Notes: a model not told the origin generated them from the sequence alone. A stretch of DNA of 51,074 nucleotides from Syntrophobacteraceae bacterium (GCA_025454175.1 JALOOX010000023.1:1-51074); one strand, 5' to 3'. Counted from the stretch's first letter, positions 8,376-17,261 are shown. Made by a program: numbers and translations.

Positions 8376-9554
8376 ATGAAACAAGCGGTTATTGTGAGCG
8401 CGGTGCGCACTCCCGTCGGCAGCTTCGGGAGATCTCTCAAGGACGTCCCCGCGGTGGATCTGGGCGTGATCGCCCTGAAGGAGGCCCTCAAGCGCATCGA
8501 TCTGCAGCCGGATCAGGTGGATGAGGTGATTCTCGGCAATGTTCTGCAGGCGGGGCTCGGCCAGAACCCCGCGCGGCAGGTGACCATCAACGCGGGGCTC
8601 CCCATGGAGGTTCCAGCCTTCACCATCAACAAGGTCTGCGCCTCGGGGCTCAAGTCGGTTTTCCTGGCCGCCCAGGCCGTCATGACCGGCGACGCGGAGA
8701 TCGTGGTGGCGGGAGGCATCGAGAACATGAGCGCCGCGCCTTATGCCCTCAAGGGGGCTCGCTGGGGGCAGCGGATGGGGGACGGGAAGCTGGTGGACCT
8801 CATGATCCTGGACGGGCTCTGGGACGCCTTCAACGGGTATCACATGGGAAACACGGCCGAGAATGTCTCCGAGCGCTTCAATGTCTCCCGGGAGGAGCAG
8901 GACGAATTCGCACTGGCCAGCCAGCAGAAGGCCGAGGCGGCCATCAAGGCCGGCCGGTTCAAGGATGAGATCGTTCCGGTGCCGATTCCCCAGCGCAAGG
9001 GGGATCCCCTTCTTTTCGACACGGACGAGCACCCCCGGTTCGGCACGACCCTAGAGGCCCTGAAAAAACTACCTCCCGCCTTCAAGCCGGGGGTCACCGT
9101 GACGGCGGGCAATGCGTCGGGGATCAACGACGGCGGGGCCATCATCATCGTGATGGCCGCCGACAGAGCTGCCTCTCTCGGCTTGAAGCCCATGGCCGCC
9201 ATCCGTTCCTATGCATCCAGCGGGGTCGATCCCGCCATCATGGGGATAGGACCGGTCCGGGCGAGCCAGAAGGCCCTGGCCAGAGCCGGGTGGACGGCTC
9301 GGGATCTTGACGTGATCGAGGCGAACGAGGCGTTTGCGGCCCAGGCCATCGCCGTCAACCGCGAGATGGGGTGGGACTTGTCCCGGGTCAACCACAACGG
9401 CGGCGCCATCGCCATCGGGCACCCCATCGGCGCTTCCGGTGCCCGCATCCTGACCACTCTCCTTTACGAAATGCAGAAGCGCGACGCCAAGAAGGGACTC
9501 GCGACGCTCTGCATCGGCGGAGGACAGGGATCCGCCATTGTGCTCGAGCGCTGA
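8376..9554 (+). CDS. Acetyl-CoA C-acetyltransferase (thiolase)
   Basis: A 392-residue biosynthetic/degradative thiolase that interconverts acetoacetyl-CoA or 3-ketoacyl-CoA with acetyl-CoA. The start is the ATG at 8376, preceded by GGAGG at 6-bases distance; an earlier in-frame TTG overlaps the ribosome site. The nucleophilic cysteine is in [10 protein letters not shown] (about residue 89), the histidine in [16 protein letters not shown] (about 348) and the second acid/base cysteine in CIGGGQGSA (about 379). Length is normal. It heads a three-gene set with a crotonase and an acyl-CoA dehydrogenase, which together cover three of four beta-oxidation steps; a 3-hydroxyacyl-CoA dehydrogenase gene is not present here. 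Confidence 0.95.
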   Translation: MKQAVIVSAVRTPVGSFGRSLKDVPAVDLGVIALKEALKRIDLQPDQVDEVILGNVLQAGLGQNPARQVTINAGLPMEVPAFTINKVCASGLKSVFLAAQAVMTGDAEIVVAGGIENMSAAPYALKGARWGQRMGDGKLVDLMILDGLWDAFNGYHMGNTAENVSERFNVSREEQDEFALASQQKAEAAIKAGRFKDEIVPVPIPQRKGDPLLFDTDEHPRFGTTLEALKKLPPAFKPGVTVTAGNASGINDGGAIIIVMAADRAASLGLKPMAAIRSYASSGVDPAIMGIGPVRASQKALARAGWTARDLDVIEANEAFAAQAIAVNREMGWDLSRVNHNGGAIAIGHPIGASGARILTTLLYEMQKRDAKKGLATLCIGGGQGSAIVLER

Positions 9555-9568
9555 TGAGCCGCCATCGA

Positions 9569-9713
9569 GGGGCCCCAATGCTGTTGAATTTAGCCATGGA
9601 CAAGGGGACCTGGGGACGCGGTGAATCTCCCCGTCCCCCATCTCCGCGTCTCCCTGTCTCTCGTTCTGCGCGAGCACCGGACGCTAACTCAACAGCGTTG
9701 TCGAAGGGCCCTT
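9569..9713. repeat. MITE-like inverted-repeat element
   Basis: The left arm GGGGCCCCAATGCTGTTGAA and the right arm, read in reverse complement as GGGCCCTTCGACAACGCTGT, are imperfect terminal inverted repeats about 145 bases apart; both continue into GAATTTAGC/GAGTTAGC. The inner part contains GGGGACCTGGGGACGCGG and a matching C-rich stretch that can fold. No coding potential. The sequence CAATGCTGTTGAAT recurs at 40950. It lies between thiolase and crotonase genes, so it is transcribed within the operon. Confidence 0.65.
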
Positions 9714-9789
9714 AGGGTCGGGGTCCCTCGCCGCGGCTCGGCTCACGGTTGGAATATCCGCGGTTGCACAAACGGGGAGTACTTTCATC

Positions 9790-10581
9790 ATGACCTATGA
9801 AAACATCTTGTTCGAAGTACGCGACGGAGTCGGTCTGCTCACCTTCAACCGGCCCAAGGCCCTCAACGCACTCAATCCCGCCACCATCGAGGAGGTCAAC
9901 GACGTCATCGAGCGCGTGCGAAAGGACGACACGGTTCGCGTGCTGGTGCTCACCGGCGCGGGCGAGAAGGCCTTCGTGGCGGGCGCCGACATCACTCAGT
10001 TTCCGAGGATGAACCCTTTTGAGGCCCGCGCTTTCGCCGAGAGGGGGCAGGAGGTCTTCGCCAAGCTCGAGGAGCTGCCCAAGCCGGTCATCGCCTGCGC
10101 CAACGGCTTTACCCTGGGCGGGGGATGCGAGCTGGCCATGAGCTGCGATTTCATCTATGCCTCGGACAAGGCCAAATTTGGGCAGCCCGAGATCAACCTC
10201 GGCATCATTCCCGGGTTTGGCGGAACCCAGAGGCTGTCCCGTCTGGTGGGACGCGCCAGGGCGAAAGAGCTCTGCATGACCGGTGAGATGATCGATGCTC
10301 GGCAGGCTCTGGATCTTGGGCTCGTGGCCAAGGTCTTTCCGGCTGAGCAGCTCCTGGAGGAAACGCTCAAGGTGGCTTCGCGGCTGGCCGCCAAGAGCCA
10401 GGCGGCGCTGCGAGCCATCAAGTTTGTGGTGGATCGGGGGGTCGATGTGGACCTGAGGAGTGGCTGCGCCCTGGAGGCCGAGGCGTTCGGTGCCGCGTTC
10501 GCCGGCCAGGATGCCCGGGAGGGAGTGGCGGCGTTTCTCGAAAAGCGAACGCCGGATTTCAAGGGGTCTCTCACCAGCTAG
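9790..10581 (+). CDS. Enoyl-CoA hydratase / crotonase
   Basis: A 263-residue crotonase-fold protein that hydrates enoyl-CoA (probably crotonyl-CoA) to 3-hydroxyacyl-CoA. The oxyanion-hole segment EKAFVAGADI is at about residues 60-69. The first catalytic glutamate sits in GGGCELAMSCD (about 111-121), and the second in FGQPEINLGIIPGFGGTQRL (about 134-153). Length and ends are typical. The gene follows the thiolase after 235 bases that contain a MITE-like element, and precedes an acyl-CoA dehydrogenase by 36 bases. The substrate cannot be read from sequence; short-chain use is inferred from the neighbours. Confidence 0.95.
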   Translation: MTYENILFEVRDGVGLLTFNRPKALNALNPATIEEVNDVIERVRKDDTVRVLVLTGAGEKAFVAGADITQFPRMNPFEARAFAERGQEVFAKLEELPKPVIACANGFTLGGGCELAMSCDFIYASDKAKFGQPEINLGIIPGFGGTQRLSRLVGRARAKELCMTGEMIDARQALDLGLVAKVFPAEQLLEETLKVASRLAAKSQAALRAIKFVVDRGVDVDLRSGCALEAEAFGAAFAGQDAREGVAAFLEKRTPDFKGSLTS

Positions 10582-10617
10582 CTCAACCCTTTCCAGAGAT
10601 CAATTGGAGGAATCACC

Positions 10618-11766
10618 ATGAATTTCGAGCTGACCGAAGAACAACGAATGATTCAGGACATGGCGCGCAAGTTCGCCGAGCGGGAGATCAAGCCCGTCGC
10701 GGCGGAGCTGGATCGCACCCACAGCCATCCGGAGGAGATTGTGCGGAAGATGGGTGAGCTGGGTCTCCTGGGCGTCACGATTCCCGATGAGTACGGGGGG
10801 GCGGGAATGGACTATGTCTGCTACGTGCTCTCCATGATCGAGATTTCCAAGGCCTGCGCTTCGTGCGGCGTGATCATGAGCGTCTGCAACAGCCTCTACA
10901 ACTTCCCCGTTTACGCCTACGGCACCGAGGAGCAGAAGCAGAAGTACCTGAGGCCCGTGGCCAGTGGCGAGGCACTGGGCTGCTACGGCCTCACCGAGGC
11001 GGGGGCCGGCTCGGATCCCGCCAAGATGAGCACGACCGCGGTACTGGACGGCGACGAGTGGGTCATCAACGGCACGAAGAAGTTCATCACCAACGGCAAC
11101 GTGGCGAGGTACTGCGTCCTGGCCGCCGCCACGGACAAGTCGGCGGGCTACAAGGGCATCAGCTCCTTCATCGTGGATCTCAAGAATACGGCCGGCTTCC
11201 ACGTGGGCACCGTGGAGGAAAAGCTGGGGATCAATGCATCGGGGACGGCCGAGCTGGTTTTCGAGGACGCTCGTATTCCCAGGGAAAATCTTCTGGGCAG
11301 CCTCGGCGAGGGGTTCAAGCAGATGCTGACCACCCTCGACGGCGGGCGCATCGGCATAGCCTCCCAGGCCATCGGCATCGGGCGGGCCACGCTGGAAGAA
11401 GCCATCGAGTACGCGAATGCGCGCGAGCAGTTCGGACGGCCCATTTCGTCCTTCCAGGCCATCCAGTGGAAGCTCGCGGACATGGCGACGCAGCTCGATG
11501 CGGCGGAGCTTCTGACCCTTCGGGCTGCCTGGCTCGAGCAGAATCACCGCCATTATGAGAAGGAAGCCGCCATGGCCAAGCTTCTGGCTTCCGACACGGC
11601 CATGTGGGCCGCCGTCGAGGGAGTCCAGATCCTTGGTGGCTATGGATACTGCCGGGATTACCCCATGGAACGACACATGCGGGACGCCAAGATCACCCAG
11701 ATCTATGAAGGAACCAATGAAATCATGCGCCTGGTCATCTCCCGCAACGTGCTGAAACAAAGATGA
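10618..11766 (+). CDS. Short-chain acyl-CoA dehydrogenase (butyryl-CoA dehydrogenase type)
   Basis: A 382-residue FAD flavoprotein of the acyl-CoA dehydrogenase family, oxidising acyl-CoA to enoyl-CoA and giving electrons to electron-transfer flavoprotein. Visible family marks are CYGLTEAGAGSDPAKMSTTA (about residues 121-140), the FITNG loop, and the catalytic glutamate in QIYEGTNEIMRL near residue 367. GGAGG lies 7 bases before the ATG. It ends the thiolase-crotonase-dehydrogenase operon and is followed by a strong terminator. No etfAB genes are adjacent. In a syntroph or sulfate reducer the set may run either as butyrate/fatty acid oxidation or in reverse. Confidence 0.95.
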   Translation: MNFELTEEQRMIQDMARKFAEREIKPVAAELDRTHSHPEEIVRKMGELGLLGVTIPDEYGGAGMDYVCYVLSMIEISKACASCGVIMSVCNSLYNFPVYAYGTEEQKQKYLRPVASGEALGCYGLTEAGAGSDPAKMSTTAVLDGDEWVINGTKKFITNGNVARYCVLAAATDKSAGYKGISSFIVDLKNTAGFHVGTVEEKLGINASGTAELVFEDARIPRENLLGSLGEGFKQMLTTLDGGRIGIASQAIGIGRATLEEAIEYANAREQFGRPISSFQAIQWKLADMATQLDAAELLTLRAAWLEQNHRHYEKEAAMAKLLASDTAMWAAVEGVQILGGYGYCRDYPMERHMRDAKITQIYEGTNEIMRLVISRNVLKQR

Positions 11767-11823
11767 TGAAGGGATGATCCCCTGTTGATCCCGGGGGAAC
11801 GGCATGCCGAGGGATCATGAGGC

Positions 11824-11868
11824 AAAAACCCTGAGCTCCTCGCGGAGTCTCAGGGTTTTGATTTTTTC
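11824..11868. terminator. Bidirectional intrinsic terminator
   Basis: AAAACCCTGAG...CTCAGGGTTTT forms a stem with inner CTCC/GGAG pairing, followed by GATTTTTTC. It closes the acyl-CoA dehydrogenase operon and, on the other strand, lies beyond the rpsU-like gene. Confidence 0.9.
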
Positions 11869-11986
11869 GGGTTGGAATGGAGCAGGCAGGCAGGCCAGAT
11901 CAACCCATCAAGGATGCAGCTCTTGGTTCCATGGTTAGCCCTTGGTTCGTGTCGATGTCACGCCCATCGAGCACCGGATTTGTCCT

Positions 11987-12181
11987 CTACGCCGAGCGCA
12001 GAAGACGGCGCTCACGACGTTGAATCCGCTTGATCGCCTTCTTTTTCTTGATCCGGCGCCGTTCGCCCTTGGACAGATAATAATTGTGACGACGCAAGAC
12101 AGGCTGGACGTTTTTCTGAAAATCCTTACGGAGCTTGCGGATTTTTTTTTCTATGCTTTCCCTGGTTTCACCCTCCGCCAT
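11987..12181 (-). CDS. rpsU: Small basic protein resembling ribosomal protein bS21
   Basis: A 64-residue, very basic protein. The stretch VLRRHNYYLSKGERRRIKKK matches the bS21 pattern of (L/V)RRxxYYxKPSxxRRxK followed by an arginine/lysine-rich helix (AIKRIQRRERRLL). bS21 is a 30S protein near the anti-Shine-Dalgarno end of 16S rRNA and helps initiation. The N-terminus (MAEGETRESIEKKIRKLRKD) is less typical. AGGTGA lies 8 bases before the ATG. The gene is on the minus strand downstream of miaB with 236 bases between. The family assignment rests on pattern and size only. Confidence 0.6.
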   Translation of the reverse strand: MAEGETRESIEKKIRKLRKDFQKNVQPVLRRHNYYLSKGERRRIKKKKAIKRIQRRERRLLRSA

Positions 12182-12417
12182 TCAGTATTCACCTACCTTT
12201 CGTGACAAGCCTCTTTCGCACTTCACCTAAACCGGGTCGATCCGGGCACCGTTCACCGTGGCGCTTGGGCCGGCGGTGCATGGTGGCCTCGTCGGGATTG
12301 ACCTGGCTGCCTGCATGGCCTCCAGAATTGGAAACTTCTAAAGCAAAACGATCTGGAAATCAACAGAACAAAGGGTGCCGCGGAAAAAAAGCGGCGGCAT
12401 CCAGCAGCGGTTCGGCT

Positions 12418-13779
12418 TCAGTCCGCCATGAGCCCACCGCGCAGGGAATGCTGGAAAGCGTCGGAAATCCTGACTTTCACCAGCCGGCCCACGAGCTCCG
12501 CCGGACCTTCGAAGTTGACGATCCGATTCTGCTCGGTTCTCCCCGTCAGCTGGCTTCCCTCTGACTGTTTGCTCAAGCCCTCCACCAGGACCTCGCGGAT
12601 GCATCCGATCTCCGCCCTGTTCTTTTCCAGGACGATCTCCATCTGGAGGTTCTGCAGCTCCCTGAGCCGGGCGCCCTTCACCTCTTCCGGGAGCTTGTCC
12701 GGCAGCTGCGAGGCCCGCGCGTGGGGCCTGTCCGAATAGCTGAAGGAAAAGAGGTTGTCGAAGCGTATCTCCCTCATGAGCTGCAACGTTTGTCGGAAAT
12801 CCTCCTCGCTCTCCCCGGGAAACCCGACCATGACGTCCGAAGAGAGCCCCATGTCGGGGCATGCGGAGCGCAGTCCCTCGATGAGGCTGAGGTACCGGGC
12901 GGCCGTATAAACCCGGTTCATCCTTTGGAGGATCCGGTCGGAGCCGGACTGAAAGGGCAGGTGAATCCATCGGCAGAGTCGGGGCAGTTCGGCGAAGGAG
13001 CCGATCAGTTCTTCCGTCAGATCCTTGGGATGGGAGGTGGTGAACCGGATCCTGAGAATGGTGGTCTCGTCGTGGATTTGCCGCAGGAGCTGTGAGAAAG
13101 TGAGGATCTCGGGCAGGCCCCGGCCGTAGGAATTCACATTCTGCCCGAGGAGAAGGACCTCCTTGACTCCCTGCCGGGTCAAGGCTTCGATTTCCGTCAG
13201 GATGCTCGCGGCCGGGCGGCTGCGCTCGCGGCCCCGGACATGGGGAACAATGCAGTAGGAGCAGAAGTTGTCGCATCCCTGCATGATGGTGACGGGGGCC
13301 ACGACTCCCGGCGCGCTGAACTGTCCCTGCCGCAGGAGGGAGTCCCAGCCTTCTTCCTCGGATTCCGGGAGATGGACCAGCCGCTCGGAACGGGTGGCAA
13401 CGCGATGCAGCAGTGCGCCGACGGAGGGAATGGCGCGAGTTCCCAGAACGAGATCCAGGTGCTCGAACCGTCCCAGGAGGTCCGCCCCCAGTTGCTGGGC
13501 CACGCACCCCGCGACGATGATGATCAGGCGAGGGTTGCGCTTCTTGAGGCGGCGCAGGCGTCCCAGGTAGGAATGGACTTTCTGTTCGGCCTTGGCCCTC
13601 ACCGAGCACGTGTTGAGAAAGATCACGTCAGCCTGGTTGATGTCCGTGGTCAGGGCGTACCCCTGAACACCCAGGATGTGCTGAACACGCTGGGTATCGT
13701 ATTCGTTCATCTGGCAGCCGATGGTGTGGACATAGAGGTGAAGCGGGCCGGCGCTGGCGGCGGCGGAGTTGATCGACAT
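12418..13779 (-). CDS. miaB: tRNA-2-methylthio-N6-isopentenyladenosine37 synthase MiaB
   Basis: A 453-residue radical-SAM methylthiotransferase that adds a 2-methylthio group to i6A37 of tRNAs reading U-starting codons. The N-terminal UPF0004 domain has the three cluster cysteines in GCQMNEYDTQR (about residue 21), NTCSVRAKAEQ (about 56) and AGCVAQQ (about 90). The radical-SAM motif CDNFCSYC is near residues 166-173, within QGCDNFCSYCIVPHVRGRE. The last 70 residues form a TRAM RNA-binding domain. It starts 3 bases after the stop of the cyclic-nucleotide-binding gene, so the two are cotranscribed. Confidence 0.97.
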   Translation of the reverse strand: MSINSAAASAGPLHLYVHTIGCQMNEYDTQRVQHILGVQGYALTTDINQADVIFLNTCSVRAKAEQKVHSYLGRLRRLKKRNPRLIIIVAGCVAQQLGADLLGRFEHLDLVLGTRAIPSVGALLHRVATRSERLVHLPESEEEGWDSLLRQGQFSAPGVVAPVTIMQGCDNFCSYCIVPHVRGRERSRPAASILTEIEALTRQGVKEVLLLGQNVNSYGRGLPEILTFSQLLRQIHDETTILRIRFTTSHPKDLTEELIGSFAELPRLCRWIHLPFQSGSDRILQRMNRVYTAARYLSLIEGLRSACPDMGLSSDVMVGFPGESEEDFRQTLQLMREIRFDNLFSFSYSDRPHARASQLPDKLPEEVKGARLRELQNLQMEIVLEKNRAEIGCIREVLVEGLSKQSEGSQLTGRTEQNRIVNFEGPAELVGRLVKVRISDAFQHSLRGGLMAD

Positions 13780-13782
13780 GGC

Positions 13783-14517
13783 TCAATGCAGGGTCTTTGG
13801 TTTGTTGTGGTCAAGATCGCACAAGCGCGATACCAGGGCTCGCAACATCCGGAGGACGATCTCCGGGTTATCCCTGGCGATGACGTCGATGTCGGCGAAT
13901 TCATAAGCCTCGACAGTGCTCTGTCCCACGCTGGTCACGGTCGACTGGTGTGGGGCATTCAGAAGGCAGGCCATTTCGCCGAAGAATTCGCCGGGCTTCC
14001 TGATGCGGGCGATGTCCTCTCCCCGGCTCGAGACCCGAAGTCCTCCCTCGCTCGCAACGAGACGAAAGAAGGTCCTCCCCATGCTGCCTTCCTCGATGAT
14101 CTTCTCCCCGTCGGCGTAAAAATTCAACCGCACCCCCTCGATGGCGATGGCCCCGGACTCGTCGGCCAGGTTGCGCGTGGTCTCCCTGAGCTGGTGCAGG
14201 AGAGACGAGAGAATGTTCTGAGCCATTCGCGGATTTTCACGGATGAACCGGTCCAGTGCTTCGGGACCGTAGGACGCCACGCGGGCGTCCGTGATGGCTC
14301 TGGCCGTGTAGGAGCTGGGTTTCTTGAAAACGATGCTCTCCAGGCCGAAGGTGTCGTGGGTGCTCAGGACTCGAATGTTCTTGCCCCTCTCGCTGATCTG
14401 CACCTCTCCACTCAGAACAACGAAGAAAACCGCGCAGTCGTCGCCCTCCCGGACAATGATGCCTCCGTAGGGGTAAGCTTTGACCTCGAGGGCTTGCAGT
14501 TGTGGATCCTGATCCAT
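13783..14517 (-). CDS. Protein with two cyclic-nucleotide-binding domains
   Basis: A 244-residue soluble protein with two tandem cNMP-binding (CAP_ED-type) beta-barrels. The first covers about residues 12-100 (GGIIVREGDDCAVFFVVLSG, then FGLESIVFKKPSSYTARA); the second about 130-220 (EKIIEEGSMGRTFFRLVASE, then PGEFFGEMACLLNAPHQSTV). The second domain has the FGEMACL...ST phosphate-binding-cassette form, close to functional consensus but lacking the canonical arginine; the first is more divergent. There is no DNA-binding helix-turn-helix and no enzyme domain, so it is not a CRP-type regulator. It is directly upstream of miaB on the same strand. A sensor or anchoring role is inferred; ligand unknown. 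Confidence 0.8.
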   Translation of the reverse strand: MDQDPQLQALEVKAYPYGGIIVREGDDCAVFFVVLSGEVQISERGKNIRVLSTHDTFGLESIVFKKPSSYTARAITDARVASYGPEALDRFIRENPRMAQNILSSLLHQLRETTRNLADESGAIAIEGVRLNFYADGEKIIEEGSMGRTFFRLVASEGGLRVSSRGEDIARIRKPGEFFGEMACLLNAPHQSTVTSVGQSTVEAYEFADIDVIARDNPEIVLRMLRALVSRLCDLDHNKPKTLH

Positions 14518-14663
14518 ATCCTCGGCCTTTCGCCCAATGTGGTTTCAAAATCGCGTGGGGTTATCCCGACTTGGGGTGGGGCCCCGCTCTGGAGGGAAGA
14601 CAGTGTTGAACCTCGCCAGGCCCCGACCCGTCTCCTTCAGTCCCTCGAGGCGCCGATGGCGCC

Positions 14664-14897
14664 TCACGTGACAGCCAGGCGGCGCAGTCCGAGCCGCTCC
14701 CTTTCGGAATCGAGCACCTTTTGAACCTCAGCCTCGCAACCCGGGGCCATGTTGATCTGGACCCATCCCAGTGAAGGGTCGCGAGTCGTCACGGTGGCGA
14801 TCCCCTCGTAGGCTTCCAGGGTAAAGCGGAGGTAATGAATCTGGGCGGGCTTCACCAGAAGGTGCTCGATGGTGCAGTGGTCGGGCTGGCTCCCCAA
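14664..14897 (-). CDS. DUF4911 domain protein
   Basis: A 77-residue protein beginning at a TTG, chosen because AAGGAG lies 7 bases upstream and no ATG or GTG is in position. The core, HYLRFTLEAYEGIATVTTRD followed by GWVQINMAPGCEAEV, fits the small DUF4911 family found mainly in sulfate-reducing and related bacteria. Two beta strands and a C-terminal helix are predicted; no catalytic residues stand out. The gene is oriented with the cyclic-nucleotide-binding gene and miaB, 146 bases ahead, and is divergent from the secreted protein at 15012. Function unknown. Confidence 0.65.
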   Translation of the reverse strand: MGSQPDHCTIEHLLVKPAQIHYLRFTLEAYEGIATVTTRDPSLGWVQINMAPGCEAEVQKVLDSERERLGLRRLAVT

Positions 14898-15011
14898 TTG
14901 AATCTCCTTCCGTTAGACCCGATACTATGATACCAGAGGACGTGCAATGATGGAAAGAAGGTTCATGTTCATTCACCTTGAGGGACTGCTCCGAGAGAAG
15001 GGGTGAGCACC

Positions 15012-16367
15012 ATGCGGCATGGCGATCCACCGCCGAGACCATGGCGGCTGCGGAGGGGAAGTCTCCGAACTGAATTGCGGAGGGCTTCGGGAAAGCTCCT
15101 CGGGGCGGCGGGCCTGCTGCTCATGGCGATTCTCTTCCTGAATCCGGCCTGGGCTCAGCCGCCTCGGAAGACCGAGGTGTTTTTCGCCCAGGGACAGGCC
15201 ATCTACTATCCTGAAGACAAGGCCAGAAGCCAGTCGGAGGCAACGCGGGATCTCATGTCCAGCGGCGTGCTGCAGGCTGTCGCCGGCGTGCTGGGTCCTG
15301 CCGGCACTCAGAGCATGTTCGGGCAGGTTCAGGAGAAGGTTCTTGCCAACCAGGAGAGGTACGTCGACGGCTATCAGCTGGCTTCGGAGGGGCTTGCCAA
15401 CGGGCTTTACCGGGTGACCGGCCAGGTGACGGTGTCAAGGGAGCTGCTCATCCAGGACATGCGGGATTTCGGGTTTCAGGTTCCGCCCGGGCCACCGCCG
15501 CGGGTTGCGGAGCTCGTTCAGGGCAAGCCGACACTGATCCCCCCGGGTCCTGCCCAGAATCTGCAGGCTGGACGTCCCGGCAGGGGACCCGGGCCGACCC
15601 GTCCCATGATCGTTTGGGCGGTGGCCGAGAACTGGGAGTCGAAATGGGTCTTGCCCGACGATGTGACGGGAGGAGGCCTGCCGCCTTTTGCTCGAGGCAT
15701 TCTCGAGCGTGCGAGGGGCGTGGGCTGGACGCCGCGCTTTGTCCCGGCCCCGTCGTTCCAGGTGGACAGGGAGGGAAACCTTAAGGTCGAGGAAGTTCTG
15801 GCCGTGTCCCGGCAGGCCGGCCTGGAGAAGGCGGTGATCGGCAGGGCGTGGCTGGATGCTTCGCAGCCCGGCAATGAGCGGGTCCTGGCGTCGTTGGAGA
15901 CCCTGGATGTGGCGTCGGGGGGCTCCGAGGCAGAAGTCGGCGGGGAGCGCGCCCTCGAGGGTGGTGCCGTCGAGGAGGCGATACTCCACCTTGTGGAGTC
16001 CGTCATGCCCTCCCTGGATCGGGCCCTGTCCGCCAGGGAAGGGGCGCGGGAGCATGATGCCGCTGCTGAAGCCGTTCGAGGTCCTGAAACATGGACCTTG
16101 ACCATAAACGCTTCGCACCCCCAGAGTGCCTGGGAAATCGTCCGAAAGGAAATCGAAGCGCTCTTCAAGGATGCCAGGACGACCGGTTTCGAGATGGGAG
16201 CGAACAGGATCACGGTCCAGATCGAAGGGGTGGAAGGGCGCTCCCTGAGGGACGCTCTGGACGGGATGGAGGTTTCGCCGGACATTCCGGCGATTCGGAT
16301 CGACGAATTCTCGGAAGACGGGCGGTCCATGGCGATGGGCTTCGGCACTTCGGGGGAGCCGCGGTAG
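15012..16367 (+). CDS. Secreted protein of unknown function (flagellar-assembly-T/LPP20-like N-terminus)
   Basis: A 451-residue exported protein. The ATG at 15012 has AAGGGGTG upstream; a GTG three codons earlier overlaps that site. After a basic start a hydrophobic segment LLGAAGLLLMAILFLNPAWA ends in a signal peptidase I site before QPPRK. Residues about 50-140 (TEVFFAQGQAIYY...ERYVDGYQ...YRVTGQVTVSRELL) resemble the N-terminal domain of FlgT and related periplasmic proteins that carry a DUF2066/LPP20-like fold. The remainder has no recognised domain. It is followed after 12 bases by the phosphatidyltransferase gene. An envelope or surface-assembly role is inferred only from export and fold resemblance. 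Confidence 0.65.
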   Translation: MRHGDPPPRPWRLRRGSLRTELRRASGKLLGAAGLLLMAILFLNPAWAQPPRKTEVFFAQGQAIYYPEDKARSQSEATRDLMSSGVLQAVAGVLGPAGTQSMFGQVQEKVLANQERYVDGYQLASEGLANGLYRVTGQVTVSRELLIQDMRDFGFQVPPGPPPRVAELVQGKPTLIPPGPAQNLQAGRPGRGPGPTRPMIVWAVAENWESKWVLPDDVTGGGLPPFARGILERARGVGWTPRFVPAPSFQVDREGNLKVEEVLAVSRQAGLEKAVIGRAWLDASQPGNERVLASLETLDVASGGSEAEVGGERALEGGAVEEAILHLVESVMPSLDRALSAREGAREHDAAAEAVRGPETWTLTINASHPQSAWEIVRKEIEALFKDARTTGFEMGANRITVQIEGVEGRSLRDALDGMEVSPDIPAIRIDEFSEDGRSMAMGFGTSGEPR

Positions 16368-16379
16368 GGGCATCGGAAG

Positions 16380-16937
16380 ATGACGATTCCCAACTTTCTG
16401 ACGCTTACCAGGATCTTTCTGACTCCCCTGCTGATCTGGTTTCTCCTTGACCACAAGCTGAGCCATGCCCTGGTGGTGTTCTTCGTAGCCGGTCTGACGG
16501 ATGGTCTCGACGGACTCCTGGCCCGTCTGTTGAATCAGAAGAGCAAGCTCGGCGCGTATCTGGACCCCCTCGCCGACAAGCTCCTTCTGGTCAGCAGCTT
16601 CATCCTGCTGGCCTGGCTCTCCAAGGTTCCCAACTGGCTGGTCCTCATCACGGTGAGCCGCGACATCCTGATCGTGATGGGCATAGCGACCCTCAAGTTC
16701 CATGAAGTCCACGTCGAGATGAAGCCCTCCGCCGTCAGCAAGGCCACGACCCTGATCCAGTTGATGACGGTTCTGGCCATGCTGGCGTCAGACCTCCTGA
16801 CCTTGCCTCGATGGTTCTATATGGTACTTTTCGTGCTCGCGGCCGGTTTTTCCATCGTGAGCGGGGTCCAGTATGTGGCCACCGGAATCTCCCTGCTCGA
16901 CGGGCAGCGCCGGAATCATGAATGGCGGCGCCATTGA
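16380..16937 (+). CDS. pgsA: CDP-alcohol phosphatidyltransferase (PgsA-like)
   Basis: A 185-residue integral membrane enzyme of the CDP-alcohol phosphatidyltransferase family, probably making phosphatidylglycerophosphate from CDP-diacylglycerol and glycerol 3-phosphate. The signature D-G-x2-A-R-x8-G-x3-D-x3-D is seen as DGLDGLLARLLNQKSKLGAY followed by LDPLADK (about residues 41-67). Several hydrophobic helices follow (about 74-95, 125-150, 155-175). It is 12 bases downstream of the secreted-protein gene. The exact alcohol substrate is not certain, since cardiolipin and other synthases share the motif. Confidence 0.8.
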   Translation: MTIPNFLTLTRIFLTPLLIWFLLDHKLSHALVVFFVAGLTDGLDGLLARLLNQKSKLGAYLDPLADKLLLVSSFILLAWLSKVPNWLVLITVSRDILIVMGIATLKFHEVHVEMKPSAVSKATTLIQLMTVLAMLASDLLTLPRWFYMVLFVLAAGFSIVSGVQYVATGISLLDGQRRNHEWRRH

Positions 16938-16955
16938 ATGGGCTTGTCATTTCTC

Positions 16956-16984
16956 TTGACACGCTATGGGGACATCGATATAGA
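16956..16984 (+). promoter_or_regulatory. Promoter of tRNA-Val
   Basis: TTGACA at 16956 and TATAGA at 16979 are separated by 17 bases, 14 bases before the tRNA 5' end. This is a near-consensus sigma-70 promoter. Confidence 0.85.
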
Positions 16985-16998
16985 TGCTCCCAACGTGT

Positions 16999-17073
16999 AG
17001 GCACGTAGCTCAGTGGGAGAGCGCTACCTTGACGCGGTAGAAGTCGGCGGTTCGAAACCGCCCGTGCCTACCA
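16999..17073 (+). tRNA. tRNA-Val (anticodon GAC)
   Basis: The acceptor stem AGGCACG/CGTGCCT, D-arm GCTC...GAGC, anticodon stem CTACC/GGTAG with loop TTGACGC, and T-arm GGCGG-TTCGAAA-CCGCC all pair. The loop gives anticodon GAC, valine. The CCA end is encoded at 17071-17073. Promoter directly upstream. Confidence 0.97.
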
Positions 17074-17223
17074 GAAGTGATGAACTGAAGCGGCCGCGTT
17101 CAACCCACGGTGGTAAGGATTGATCTGAATAAGGCGCCTGTTCGCTTTGTTGATGCTCGATAGATCGCGCTCCAGCGCAGCCCTGAAACCAATCGGACCA
17201 TTCGGTTGACTCCCCGATGAATA

Positions 17224-17261
17224 GGCATCCTCCCTCGGAACGAGGCGCGGTGCCTTTTTTT
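17224..17261 (+). terminator. Intrinsic terminator upstream of thrS (possible attenuator)
   Basis: GGCATC pairs with GGTGCC and CCTCG with CGAGG across a 3x3 internal loop and a GAA loop; seven T residues follow. It lies about 150 bases after tRNA-Val and 57 bases before the thrS start, with no promoter seen between it and thrS. It either ends the tRNA transcript or conditionally stops transcription into thrS. No T-box consensus is visible. Confidence 0.8.

Noticed and set aside
12338-13609. 423-codon minus-strand frame overlapping miaB
   Set aside because: Arg/Pro/Gly-rich shadow of miaB in a second frame on the same strand.
17074-17223. T-box riboswitch upstream of thrS
   Set aside because: The conserved GGTGGTACCGCG T-box sequence is absent.
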